Assembly: GCA_028751875.1 (NCBI GenBank)
Contig: CM054162.1
Coordinates: 143,532-207,531 of the forward strand
Direction: 5' to 3'
Length of the DNA stretch: 64,000 nt
From: Rapana venosa
Lineage: Eukaryota; Mollusca; Gastropoda; Neogastropoda; Muricidae
This document shows positions 10,350-21,459 of the stretch, piece after piece. Position 1 is the stretch's first letter. Every line of letters begins with the position of its first letter. The translations under genes were made by a program, and so were the position numbers. A model generated the notes under the pieces. The model searched no databases, was not told the origin of the DNA, and saw only the letters and a program-made list of their open reading frames with translations.

Positions 10350-10562
10350 TAACTCACTCACACACACACACACACCAAACACAACACACACACACACACA
10401 CCCCCACAAAAACAAAAACCACACACATGCATGCAACACCACAAGCGTGCAAGCTTGCGCACACTATACACATACTCACGCACGTACGCACATACACACA
10501 CATTTCACACGCACAAAACGTATACACATACATACATACACACACAAGCGCACTCGCAACTA
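10350..10562. repeat. CA-rich microsatellite
   Basis: Imperfect CA/CATA/CGCA repeats; no gene. Confidence 0.88.
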
Positions 10563-10565
10563 TTC

Positions 10566-10650
10566 GATAAGATAGATAGATTGATAGATAGATAGATAGG
10601 ATAGATAGATTTGATAGATGTAGATTAGATAAAAGATAGATAGATAGGTG
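10566..10650. repeat. GATA microsatellite
   Basis: Imperfect GATA array, the counterpart of 213-288. CA and GATA tracts are adjacent in both places. Confidence 0.88.
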
Positions 10651-10859
10651 GTGGTGATGTTTACAATTTAGGAACAACGCTATCCGTGGAGGACATTGAA
10701 CTGCTGTCTATTTCGCTCTGGCCTTTGTACTTACCCCGGGAATTCCTGCAAATATTTTTTTTTTTTACTTTAGTTTACATCCCCCCCAAGCAAAAGTGAC
10801 TAGAGCACTGAACTATATTAGATCACCTCCATGGTGCCTGATTCTATATCCCTGATGCC
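10651..10859. other. Unassigned DNA
   Basis: About 210 bases with a short T run and no recognisable repeat or coding signal, leading into the LINE homology. Confidence 0.4.
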
Positions 10860-13340
10860 CCTAAGTTTATCTGGGTGATTTCAATAAGCAGTTCCGTAGT
10901 AACTGCTGATGGACTATGAAACAGTATGTGCCCTGCCCACGCGAAGAAACAAGCACCTAGACCCTGTACAATGGGACTGTAGCAGGGCGCCTATAGTCGT
11001 TGCCCTTAACCTCCCCTGGGATCGTCTGACCACAACTGCGTTCTTCTTGCCACCCAAGTCCAGTCAGTGTTCGGCGCTTCAACCATAGTCGGGTCCACAA
11101 GAAATGGACTGCTTATAGCATAAGCTTGTCTTGCAAGGCTGCTTTGATGCACTGGAGGAATATGTTTTATAATGTGTGGTTCAGATCTAAATGAGCTAAT
11201 GATGTTATTTGTTCTTATATTTAATTTTTGTGTTAGTTGTGTCATTCCAACTATGGAGAGAACCATTTACACCAATAACAAGCCTTGGTTAACAAAGGAT
11301 CTGAAACGTGTTTTAACAAAAAGTAAGTAGTATTTTACACAAGCACAGATCAAAACAAAGAAGGAAGTAAATAAAGAAGTCAAAGCTGCTGTTGCACAGG
11401 CCGACGTATATATAAAAAATAAGCATAGAAGAAATTTTGCGAGGAACAATTATCGTCGAGTGCAGTGTATCAAAAATATGTTGCAGAGTAAATGGTAGGT
11501 GTCCAACATAGATCAAAGATCAGGTTTGCAGGCGGATGTGATAACCAACTACCAGACCATCTAAACGCATTTTTATACGTGCTTTGAAATGCATGATTTT
11601 TAAAGATGAATAAATGACCTGAAGCAAAAATTCCCTAGTTTCTGGGAATAGCGTCATTGTTGAGAAGAAATTATCTGTAAAGCTCTTAAAGGCAAATAGA
11701 TATTACAAAATCTCCCGGACACAGACGGTTTTGTGGAATGAACCCCTGAAATTCTGCGCTTTTACTAAGTGCGGGCGTGTGGGGGGGGGGGGGGGGGGGG
11801 CGGGGGGGAGGGGGGGGTGGTTGGGGGGGGGTGGGGGGGTGGATGGGGGGGGCTGGGGGGCGCGTGGGGCACAGAGGTAGAGGAAGAGAAAGCTCAGCTT
11901 GAAGAGGCTAGTGAGAGCGGGGGGGCGGGGGGGGGCGAGCAAGGGAGTTGAGCTTGTGAAGAGAGGCAAATAGGGATGCTTGCCATGTCTTCACACCTGT
12001 TCAGGCCTCACTGAAACTTGTCAGATTCCTGTTATTTGGAAAACTTCCAATGTAATACCTCTTCCAAAGAACCCAATCTTCTCGGCCTAACTATTTTAGA
12101 CTGTAGCTCTCACATCTCCTGCTGGTGAAAACGACTAGAAAAGATCGTAAAACTCTCTGCATTTCTTTCCGTACAGAGTAGACCTGAACCCCACTACAAT
12201 TTGCGTAACAGGTCTTCGAAGGGGTGTCGAAGATGCCAAAAACTATTCATTTCTGAACAAGTTGTATAGACACTGGAAAACACCTGATTCTCATGCCAGA
12301 AGATTATTTGCTGACTTTAGTTCAGCTTTCAATACTATGCAGCCTCACATTCTGGTTAAACTAAATAATTTCAAAATTGACGTAGACAATCTACTTGTTC
12401 GGTGGCTGTTGAAATTTTTACCCTTACAGTACACAGCGTGTGTGACCAACCATAAATTTGATTATCTTTTCGGTTAGGATTTACCTGCAACTGGTTCTCC
12501 TCTGGGTTGCATCCTCTCACCCACGGCTGTACATTTCTATACACAGTTGATTGCAGAAAGCAACCTTTGGAATTTCCTTTCTGGTAAAGTTCGCAGATGG
12601 ACGTGCTCTTGTTATTCTCTCTTATTCCGGATCAGTCTTAGACCACGGTCAGCCTCACCGGTTCGTACTCTGGTGATGTATACGAGGCCTTTCTTGAGCT
12701 TTATGTTTCTAAAAAACTAAAGAACTGCCATATCGACCTCAGAAAGTTCAGGGCCATACTCACTGAATGTTATTATCCTTAATCCAAGAGTTGAAAATCA
12801 TTTCGAACTATAAGTATCTTGGAACTGATTTTGACCACAAAGTTAAACTGGGTCGTTAACACTGACCTATTGTCAAAATGGTACAAACAAAACGTCTGTA
12901 TTTGCTGAGGGAAACTGAACTCATTTTTTTGTAGACAAAAAGTCCTTCCTTGTTTTTCAAGTCCTTACATAGGAGAGTGTTCTAAGTTTTGCTTTCATTT
13001 GTTGGTACAATAACCTTAGTGTTAAAAACCAAGAATTGCTGCAGAGAATTGTAAGATCTAGCCTCCAAAAATAATTGGAAAAGAACAAAGAGAGAGATTC
13101 ATGTCGTTTCTGCAATCAGCTGATGTACGCAAAGCCACAGCCATTTTGGGCTGATCCTTCCTGTTTGTTTCCAGAATTTCAAATGTTGCCCGGAACGCCC
13201 GTTTTCAGTTTCCCATCAGTAAAAACTAAAGAAAAAGAAATTCTTTTGTGCCAGTAAGCATTCGAATTCTGAATCACATGATGTTGACTACCTAGTTTTT
13301 AACATTTCTCTGAATTATCTGGCCCTGATTTTCTTTGTTT
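10860..13340 (+). mobile_element. Decayed LINE of the CR1/Rex1/L2 kind
   Basis: Plus-strand remnants follow LINE order. The end of the endonuclease has KQYV then a TSPGxSDHNCVLL-like block near 11010-11050. The linker has NKPWLTKDLKRVLTK near 11280. RT blocks are CQIPVIWKTSNVIPLPK near 12020, RLFADFSSAFNTMQPHIL near 12300-12350 and a GSPLGCILSP-like block near 12495. The C-terminus has KYLGTDFDHK near 12810 and a region around 13000 ending KTKNCCRE. There are many stops and frameshifts and no intact catalytic DD box that I could find. A long G-rich tract (11779-11865) interrupts it between linker and RT. Confidence 0.75.
11779..11943. repeat. G-rich low-complexity tract
   Basis: Runs of 7 to 20 G with few interruptions. 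Proline-rich and glycine-rich frames across it are artefacts of the composition. Confidence 0.85.
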
Positions 13341-13366
13341 CGAGTGTAATCAATACATAATTGTGT

Positions 13367-13397
<31 letters not shown>

Positions 13398-13474
13398 CGT
13401 GGGTGTGTGAAATAAGTTGTGTTCTAGTCACTGTTCTTAAAACTTGAATTCTATATTGGTGTTGATGTGGGTCC

Positions 13475-13526
<52 letters not shown>

Positions 13527-13858
13527 TGGTGTGAGTGGGCGTGTTCGCACACAACGTACGGGTGTGTGTACGTGCTGGTATATGCGTGCGTAAAAATAGT
13601 TTTTATGTCTTCTGTCAATGGGTTTAAAATGGTGTTCACATTTTATGGGGTGTGTGCGTGCGGCGTTTTGCGTGTGTGTGCGCATGCGCGCGTGTGTGTT
13701 GGTGTAGTGTGTGTGGTGTCGTGACATTTTATTTGAAAAACATATGAAATATAGCTTTTGTGTCTTGATATATGTGATGATTTCAAAAAAAATCTTTGCA
13801 TGTCTGTATTGTAATATTGCCTTCATGGGATGATTAAAAGTGTTTTTGACTTTGACTT
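13341..13858 (+). mobile_element. 3' region of the decayed LINE with internal repeats
   Basis: This contains a GT repeat (13363-13391), a C homopolymer (13476-13526) and mixed TG/CG repeats. It ends with TTGCCTTCATGGGATGATTA, AAAAGTG and TTTGACTTTGACTTGACTT at 13819-13862, a common LINE 3' end form. Placing it with the LINE at 10.86-13.34 kb is inference from order and orientation. Confidence 0.5.
13476..13526. repeat. 51-base C homopolymer
   Basis: Uninterrupted C run. Its length is probably unreliable in any sequencing assembly. Confidence 0.9.
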
Positions 13859-13862
13859 GACT

Positions 13863-13863
13863 T

Positions 13864-13946
<83 letters not shown>

Positions 13947-14057
13947 TCTCCATGTTGTTCACCTGTTCCCTCCAGCTCAGTCTGTCTAGTATGTCTGTTA
14001 TTGTTGCCGTGTCTATATCCCTGTGTCTGTCAATGACTGTCTTGTCTGTCTTATGTC

Positions 14058-14088
<31 letters not shown>

Positions 14089-14114
14089 GTCTGTCTGTCT
14101 GTCTGTCTGTCTCT

Positions 14115-14147
<33 letters not shown>

Positions 14148-14280
14148 CTCTCTATCTCTCTCTCTCTCTCTCTATCTATCTCTCCCTGTTTGTCACCCTG
14201 TCTTCCCTCATCTGTCTGTATGTCTGTCTGTTAATTGTTGCTGTCTCTGTCTCCTGTGTCTGTCAATGTCTGTCTTTTTC
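13863..14280. repeat. (CT)n and (CTGT)n microsatellites
   Basis: Alternating blocks of CT and CTGT repeats; a Ser/Leu-rich frame is a repeat translation. Confidence 0.9.
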
Positions 14281-14317
14281 TCTTGCTGACTTTTCCCCAC
14301 ACGCGCGTTCGAGCGCA

Positions 14318-14480
14318 GGAAACACCTGCGCACATGTTAAATCCCTATACGCTTTTCGGTAGAGTAGGCCTTGTATGCCGGTGGGAACGGATGACAAAAT
14401 TTAAAAAATTGCTACCACGGACTTGATGTAAAAAGCAGAGTGCTTTTCCATTTCTTTAATTATAGAATGAAAGAAAGGGA
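14318..14480 (+). mobile_element. Dispersed hairpin-ended repeat, copy 1
   Basis: Shares GCTTTTCGGTAGAGTAGGCC, GCCGGTGGGAACGGATGACA and GGACTTGATGTAAAAAGCA, then a hairpin (AAAGCAGAGTGCTTTT), with 25010-25175 and 44518-44690. Probably a SINE or SINE 3' half; family not assigned. Confidence 0.65.
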
Positions 14481-14509
14481 AAACCACACTACACGCAACG
14501 CATACAATG

Positions 14510-14735
14510 GCCACAGACGCCCACACCACACATGCGCGCGGCACACACACACGCACGCAGCATGCACACGCTCCCTCACAACGCGCCGCGCGCGCGCACA
14601 CACACATATTCCTGATTTATATAGGACGTGCACTTGGCGTGGCGCGCGCGCGCGCGCACACCAACCACATGCACTCTCTCCTCTCTATTTCTCTCTCACA
14701 CCACACGCGCGCGCATACACAATCACACACACACA

Positions 14736-14777
<42 letters not shown>

Positions 14778-14785
14778 CTATGTGC
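14510..14785. repeat. CA/CG-rich microsatellite with (CG)n blocks
   Basis: CA repeats with GCGCGCGC blocks at 14581-14598 and 14642-14658; no gene. Confidence 0.85.
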
Positions 14786-15019
14786 GCGCGCGTAGGCCTG
14801 TTGCTGTATCAGTGTGTTTCTGTCTCATCATTTATCTCTCTGTCTCTCTCTCAAGCGAAGCGAGCGCAAGTGTGCGCGCGCTGTCTGTGGTGTTGTGTGT
14901 GAGCGCGAATGCGTGCAGGCATGTGTGTGTATAATATGTGTATTCGTGTGGATGTATGTACGTGCAACTATATGGGTGTGCCATGCGTCTGTCTGTCTGC
15001 CTTTTGTTGTCTCTGTCTC

Positions 15020-15175
15020 TGTGTCTTTGACAACTCTCGTGTTGCAGTGTGTTCTTTTACATGCAGTAAATGCATGTTGCACATGGAACCTCGGTTTATC
15101 ATCTCATCTGAAAGACTAGCACCCAGAACCGCATATCATGATCTTGTGGATGAGGGAAAAGTTTAAAACTTTCTA
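15020..15175 (-). mobile_element. tRNA-derived SINE, reversed, partial
   Basis: Minus-strand copy of the middle part of the SINE at 15683-16085. The ACAACTCT block, the ATCATCTCATCTGAAAGAC block and ACCCAGAACC match in order. The tRNA head is not clear. Confidence 0.65.
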
Positions 15176-15206
15176 GGCGGAAGGTTACTGTAGACCTTTC
15201 AATCCG

Positions 15207-15290
15207 ATTGTGTGTGTGTGTGTGATGTGTTGTGTGTGTGTGTGTGTGGTTGTGTGTGTGTGTGTGTGTTTGTGTTTTGTGTGGTGTGTG
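15207..15290. repeat. (GT)n microsatellite
   Basis: Interrupted GT repeat. Confidence 0.9.
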
Positions 15291-15324
15291 AGGATTATTT
15301 TATTTTTTTATTTTATTTTGTTTA

Positions 15325-15475
15325 TCGAGGATTATGGAATAAGTTACGTATGTGGTTTTTTTCGTCAGTCCCCGTGTGTATGCGGATTTTTGAATTCTGT
15401 CATCTGGTCCCACCGGCACACTATGCCTAATCTTACGATAAGCGGAACAGGAATTTACGTGTGCGCAAAGATGTT
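15325..15475 (-). mobile_element. Dispersed hairpin-ended repeat, copy 2, reversed
   Basis: The reverse complement contains the TGCCGGTGGGACCAGATGAC and AGAATTCAAAAATCCGCATA blocks and the GGGGACTG 3' block in the same order as the copies at 14318 and 44518. Confidence 0.65.
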
Positions 15476-15478
15476 CTG

Positions 15479-15538
15479 GTGTGTGTGTGTGTGTGTGTGT
15501 GTGTGTAGTGTGTGTGTGTGTGTGGTGTGTGTGTGTTT
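15479..15538. repeat. (GT)n microsatellite
   Basis: Interrupted GT repeat. Confidence 0.9.
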
Positions 15539-15682
15539 AGCCGGTGTTTTGTCTCTCTTTTGTTTTATCCCTCAGTCTCCTTTGCTCTGTGCATGTCTGT
15601 TCTGTGGCTGTCGTCTTTTTTCTCTCTTTGTTTGTAGTTAGATTGAAAAGAGAAGGAGAGGGGAGAGCTGACAAAAGAACAG

Positions 15683-16085
15683 CCATGGACAGCAGTGGAT
15701 CGGTTGTCTAGAGGTAACGCGCTGTCTAGAAAGCCCGGAAAAGTCGGGTCGGATGGTGCGGTGATTTGAATCCGTTTGGGCCCGAACTTTTCCCCCATCA
15801 CATTTGAACTTGTGTGGTGTGGTCTGGGCGCTTGGTCTTTCGGATGAGACGATTAAACCGCGGTTCCGTGTGTTACACAAACTTATTAAGCGCACGTTAA
15901 AAGAACCCACGGCAACAAGAGAGTTGTCCCTGGCAAAATTCTTACAAAAAATGCACAAAAAACAGGCCAATAAAAAACATAAAAAAAGGGTTGGCGTGTC
16001 CTTGTGGGACGCGCCTCCCGGGGAAGGCAGCCGGAATTTTCACGACGAGAAATCTTTGACTTAAAAGTGGTATAAAATAATAAAT
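15683..16085 (+). mobile_element. tRNA-derived SINE, full-length-like
   Basis: The head has an A-box-like segment (GGATCGGTTGTCTAGAGG, about 15697-15714) and a B box (TGATTTGAATCC, 15762-15773), 47 bases apart and typical of tRNA-type RNA polymerase III promoters. The body has GGTCTTTCGGATGAGACGAT, then GAACCCACGGCAACAAGAGA and GTTGTCCCTGGCAAAATTCT. The 3' part has GGCAGCCGGAATTTTCACGA followed by an A-rich tail with AATAAATAC. I recognise the body as one widespread in molluscs, from memory. Two reversed relatives lie at 760-1005 and 15020-15175. Confidence 0.82.
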
Positions 16086-16690
16086 ACATTTAAGAAAAAT
16101 ATATAGGACAGACTTATGAAAACACATAATTGAGCAGGGATTTCAACGAGGTTATAACGTAACATATATAAACAGGCAGAACACGTAAGTTTGTACAGGA
16201 ATGTCTTTTACGTTTATTCATGCGAAATAGTTATAGGTATTCTTTACTGTCTTCTTTTAAGAACAAGATGGTACATTATATCTATTTATATAAATATGAT
16301 TTACTCAAATTTTTTGTAGCATAAAAGAAATGTATCAAAGTCTAAAATAATTAAAAAATTTAGATAAATATGTCTATATAACATTGTTATCGAACTAAAC
16401 TGCTACTTCCTTAAAAGATTGTTCTTTCCATTAGTCTGCATGCCCTGTGCAAGTATATATTTATATATTTCTTATACACCTGACACATTTTTTGTTATTG
16501 TGTCCTTTTCTTCATCACAAATAAATTATAAACTGAAGCATAATTTTCTTGTTACTGTCTATACAAACATATTGGTCTTAAAGTAATAAAAGGACAGATA
16601 AATAAAAAGAGAAAAACAAACGTGAAGGAACAAAACTGCAATTTCTATTATAGATTCTTGCCTTAGTCTACAGGCCATACAGCTCTTCAA
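16086..16690. other. AT-rich unassigned DNA
   Basis: About 600 bases of AT-rich sequence with no open frame of note, no repeat seen elsewhere in the window and no RNA gene signal. Confidence 0.5.
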
Positions 16691-16693
16691 TCT

Positions 16694-16697
16694 CTCT

Positions 16698-16736
<39 letters not shown>

Positions 16737-16832
16737 TCTCTCTCTCCTCTCTAAACACTACACATTTCACGCACGACAACCACGGCACGCACGCACACAC
16801 ACACGCACAAAACACACACACACACACACACC
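16694..16832. repeat. (CT)n then CA-rich microsatellite
   Basis: CT repeat to about 16755, then CA/CG repeats. Confidence 0.88.
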
Positions 16833-17469
16833 GACACAGACTGAGAAAGTAGGGAAGACAGGACAGAAGACAGACAAAGCAGAATATACAGAGCAGCTAT
16901 ACCACTGCAATATTTTGTGTGTAGCAGCTCTGAGTTCAGCGGGTTTGATGCACTGCTCGTCAGTTGCTGTCAAACTGCAGTTTTCTGCAAGTTCAGGTTT
17001 TGTAGCACTGTTTTGAAATTGAGGGAAGAAGGCGGGGGAGAGGAAACAAGGATAGCAGCAAAAATGTCCGGGGAGGCATTGATTGATCATGCCAGGCCAT
17101 GTGTGCGTACGTCGACGCGCAAGCAGCACACGCGCACGTACCCTCCCCCCCCCCCCCCCCCTCCCCCACACACCACCCAAACCACTCAGCCTGCATACCT
17201 CTGTGGGTTGTGTGTGGGGTGTGTGGCCTGTGTGCGCGGTCGTGCGTGCGTGGTGAGGGGCGCGCGCGTGCGGTAAAAGGGTTTTTTGCATGTGTGCTTT
17301 TGCCGCACGAATTATTGTTTCATTGGCTAATTTTAACTTTTAAACCCTTGATCAGAATCATGACCTTTAAGGGAGATGGAGTTTTACAAGAGAGTTGTTC
17401 CCTTCGTACAAGACAGAGGTTGTTTTTCCTGTGTTGAAGCGCCCGCCTTTCCCCGTCCTCGGTTTTTTT
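16833..17469. other. Unassigned DNA with short C run and TG/CG repeats
   Basis: Mixed sequence with a C-rich run (17141-17166) and TG/CG repeats (17205-17290). The longest frame (174 codons on the minus strand) is built from these repeats and has no recognisable domain. Confidence 0.4.
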
Positions 17470-19190
17470 TTTTTTGGGTTTATCTGTCGGCCTGTCTGTT
17501 CCCCATTTGTCTCTCTGTCTGTTCTGTCTTTTCTCTTGTTGCTTCTAAATCTGTCCTCTTCTTCTCTCAATTGTCTCTCTGTCTGTCTCCATTTCTGTCT
17601 GTCTCTCTTCTGTCTTTCTGTCTTCTTGTCTCTCATCTGTCTCTCTCTTCTTCAATCTGTTCTCAATCTGTCTCTCTGTTGTCTCTCAATTTTTTGTCTC
17701 TCTGTTGTCTCTCAATCTGTCTCTCAATCTGTCCCCTTTTTTGTCTCTAAATCTGCCCCTCTGTCTTCTTTCAATCTGTCTCTCAACGTTCTCTGTTGTC
17801 TCTCAATCTGTCTTCTGTCTTCTCTCTGTTGTCTCTCATCTGTCCCCAAATCTGCTCTGTCTGTCTTTTTTCTGTCTCTCTGTCTGTCTTTTGTCTGTCT
17901 TCTGGTTTCTGTCTTAATCTGTCTTCTGTTGTCCCCAAATTGTCTGTCTGTCTTCAATCTGTCTCTCGTCTGTCTTCTCTGTCCCCATTGGGCTTTGTCT
18001 GTCTCTAAATTGTCTCTCTTTTCTGCCTTTTCATCTGTCTTCTGTCTCCCAAAATCTGTTCTATTCTGTCTCTAGTCGTCTCTCATCTGTCTTCTGTCCT
18101 CAATCTGTCTCTTTTCTGTCTTCTGTTGTCTTCAATCTGTCTCTCTGTCTTCTTAAATTGTCTCAAAACTGTCTCCTGTCTGTTCTAAATTTTTGGTCTC
18201 TCTTTGCTTCAATCTGTCCCAAATTTGTCTCTCAATCGTCTCTCTGATGCCCTTCAATCTGTCTCTAAATCTTTTCTCTGTCTGTCTCTCAATTTTTTCC
18301 TCTGCTGTCTCTAAATCTGTCTTCAATCGTCTCTCTGTCTGTCTCTCAATTTCTCCCAAATCGTCTCTCTGTCTGTCTTCAATCTGTCTCTCTCTCTCTG
18401 TTCTTGTCTATCTCCAAAATTTCTCGGTTGTCTCTCAATCTGTCCTAAATTTGTCTCTCAATCTGTCCCCAAAATTGTCTGTTGTTCTCAATCTGTTCTA
18501 AAATCTGTCTCTCGTCGTCTTAAATCTGTCTCTCTGTTTTTTTCTCAATCTTCTCTCTGTCTATTTTAAATCTGTTTTTCAATTGCCTCGTCGTCTCCAA
18601 CTGTTCTCTATTGTTCCTGTCTGTCTTAAAATCTGTCTCTCAATCTGTCTCTAAATCTGTCTCCTGGGTTTTAAAAATCTGTCTCTAAATCGGGCTTCTG
18701 TCTGCCCTTCAATCTGTCTCGTGCGGTCTTCTCAATCGCTCTCAATCTGTCTTTTGCTGCCCCTAATCTGTCTTTTGGGTTTTGTTTTCCTGTCGCCCTC
18801 TAAAATCTGTCTCCAATCGTCTTCTGTCTGTCTCTAAAAGTCTGTCTCTAAAATCTGTTCTGTCTGTCTCTCTGTCTGTTCTCGTCTTTCTAAATTGTCT
18901 CTCTGTTGTCTCTCAATCTGTCTCTGTTTGTCCTCAAACTGTTTGTCTGTCCCCAAATTTTCTCTCAATCTTTTTGTGTCTGTCTCTCATTGTTCTCTGG
19001 TCCTTAAATCTTTTCCTCTTGTCTGTCTTTTTTCTGTCCTAAATCTGTTCTCTGTTGTTTTCCTGTCTTCTCTTGTTATTTTCAATTACTCTCTATCTGC
19101 TTTGTCTACTTTCAATGTGTTCTCAATTGTTCTCTGTTGTCTCTCAATAAGTCTCTTTTCTGTCTTCGTCTTTTCATCTGTCTAAAACCC
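17470..19190. repeat. Degenerate minisatellite of CTGTCTCT / CTCAAT units
   Basis: About 1.7 kb of imperfect units such as TCTGTCTCTCAAT and CTGTCTCTAAAT with small indels throughout. All Ser/Leu/Cys-rich plus frames and Arg/Glu/Asp-rich minus frames come from it. Variation between units may be partly consensus error. Confidence 0.85.
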
Positions 19191-19740
19191 ACAACACACA
19201 CAACACCACACACACACACACAATACACACACACCACACACACAAAGACAAAACCCCCCTAAAACCGTCCAAAAACTAAAAACCCTAGTGCCCCCAATTT
19301 TTCAGAATAGATTTTTAAAATCTGTTTTTTTACTCGGGGGCCCTATGCTGTGGAACTCATTTCTGTTCAGTTAAAAATCAATTAATAACAATCTACAAAA
19401 GTAAATTATCATCTCACTTGATACATAAACAATAACAGACACATCCATACCCTTTAAAAAACAAAGTTGCATATCCTCCCTTACCACGCCCTTTCCATCT
19501 TCCCTATCTGCCTTCCCTTTCCTTACCTGTCTGTATGTCGGGACTGTTGTCCTCTCTCCTCTTCTCCTCTTCTTCCTCCTTTTCTCTCTCTCTCTCTTCT
19601 CTCTCTCTCTCTTCTCTCTCTCCCTCTCTCCTCTCTCTTTTCCTTTTTCTCTCTCTTTCCTTCTCTTCTCTCTCTCTCTCTCTCTCCCTTTCAAATTTTC
19701 TTTTTTGTTAAAAAAGTGGTTTGAAAAGTGAAAGTTTTTT
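19191..19740. other. CA repeat, unassigned DNA and CT repeat
   Basis: CA repeats to 19240. A segment around 19340-19400 translates with GAMLWNSF-like residues that could be the very end of a LINE ORF (weak). (TC)n follows from 19545 to 19690. No gene can be supported. Confidence 0.35.
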
Positions 19741-21424
19741 TGTTTTTTCTTTAAAATACACTATAGTCATAAAAAATATCATCATAAAACAATAGGGTTT
19801 TAATCTGTAGGGTATAAGAAAAAGATGTTGACAGTGATGATGGTGCTGTTTTGAGAAATTATTCAGTATTTTTTTCTATGTCGTTTTTTTTTTTTTTTTG
19901 TTTACAAACAAAAGCATTAAATCTTTAAAAACAAACACAACACACCACAAAACACAACCACGCACGCACACCACAACACACTCCCCCCTCCTCTCTCTTC
20001 CCATCTTTTTTCCCCCCCCCCCCCCCCCACTCTCTCTCTTACTTACAATGTATCGTTTCATTTTATTTCTTTAAGTGATTTTTTTCTCCTTATTGTAAGG
20101 TGTATTGATATTGGGTTTTTTTTTTAGGGGGCTCAATTTGTAAGGTATATTCGAAAAGAATATTGATGGTGATCCCCTGTGTCTTGAGAATTATATATTT
20201 AGTATTATCCCTTTAAAAAAAACTTCTCTCTTCTCCCTCTCTCTCCTCTCTCCCTCTCTTCTCTTCTCTCCTCTCTCTCTCTTCTCTCTCTCCCTTTTTC
20301 TCCCGACCCTTATGATTTGACTTTTTCCCCTTTCTCTTCTTCCTTGTTTTTATTGTGGAAAATACGGGTATTGAGTTTATTCCATTATCATGACATAAAC
20401 CCAGGGGTATAATCAAAATAAGGGGTTTCGGTGATATGCCTGTTTTGAGAAATTATATTATTTTAGTGTTTCCCTGAAAACACACACACCCCTCTTCCTT
20501 TCCCCCTTCTCCTCCCCTTCCCTTTTTTCACTATGACCTTATAGTTTTTTTGGGTTTTTTTTTTTCCTTTTTCTTTCCTCCTTGTTTTTATTGTGTGGGG
20601 TTGGGTATTGAATTTAATTTGAATTTTCATGACATAAAATTTTTATGGTAATCAAAAATAAGTGTTGAAGGTGGTTTACGTTTTTGAAATCATATATTTA
20701 GTACCATCTCTGAAAACACAAACACAACCCCACACTCTCCTCTCTCTCTTCTCTCCTCTCCTCCTCTCCTCTCTTCTCTCTCATCTCTTCTTCTTCCTCT
20801 CTCTCTCCTCTCTCTCTTCTCTCTCTTCTCTCCTCTCTCTTTCTTTTGTTTTTTAAGCCGAATGCAATTAAAACATTCTCTCTCTCTCTCTCTTCTCTCC
20901 CCTTTTTCTCTCTCTCTCTCTCTCCCCCTTCTTCTCTTTTCTCCTTCTTAGTTTTTTGTTCTTTAATAAAGGGGCTTTTTTATACGTTTATTTTTTTAAT
21001 ATTGTTTTGGGCTTGTGGGCTGTACTTGAGCTCCAGGGAAATTCCATTTTAAAAATCTTATCATTAAGTGTAACAAAATATGTGTACTATTCTGCATTAG
21101 AAGGTGTTCAATTTTTGATCTTAAATTTTTGGGTTACCTCTTTTTCTCTTCTTCTCTCCCCTCTCTCTTCTCTTCTTCTCTCTCTCTCTTACCCAATGTT
21201 AGCTGTTGTTATTGCTGTAGTTGTTTTTTTGTTGTTTTTTGATTGATTTTGGGTTTTTTTTTCTGTTTGTTTGGTTTTTGTTTTGGGGTTTGTGTGTGTG
21301 GGGAGGGGGGGGGGGGGGGTTGGGACGGTGTTGGTTTTTTTTTTTGGGGGGGGGGTTTTTTTTTCCTCATTTGTTTGTTTGTTGTTTTTGTTCTTCTGTT
21401 TGTTTGTTTGGGTTGGGGGTTTTG

Positions 21425-21459
<35 letters not shown>

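Noticed and set aside
11703..11969. Proline-rich 88-codon minus-strand frame
   Set aside because: Product of the G-rich tract at 11779-11865.
17376..19185. 226-codon Ser/Leu/Cys-rich frame and others that look like membrane proteins
   Set aside because: They follow the CTGTCTCT minisatellite and have no motif outside it.
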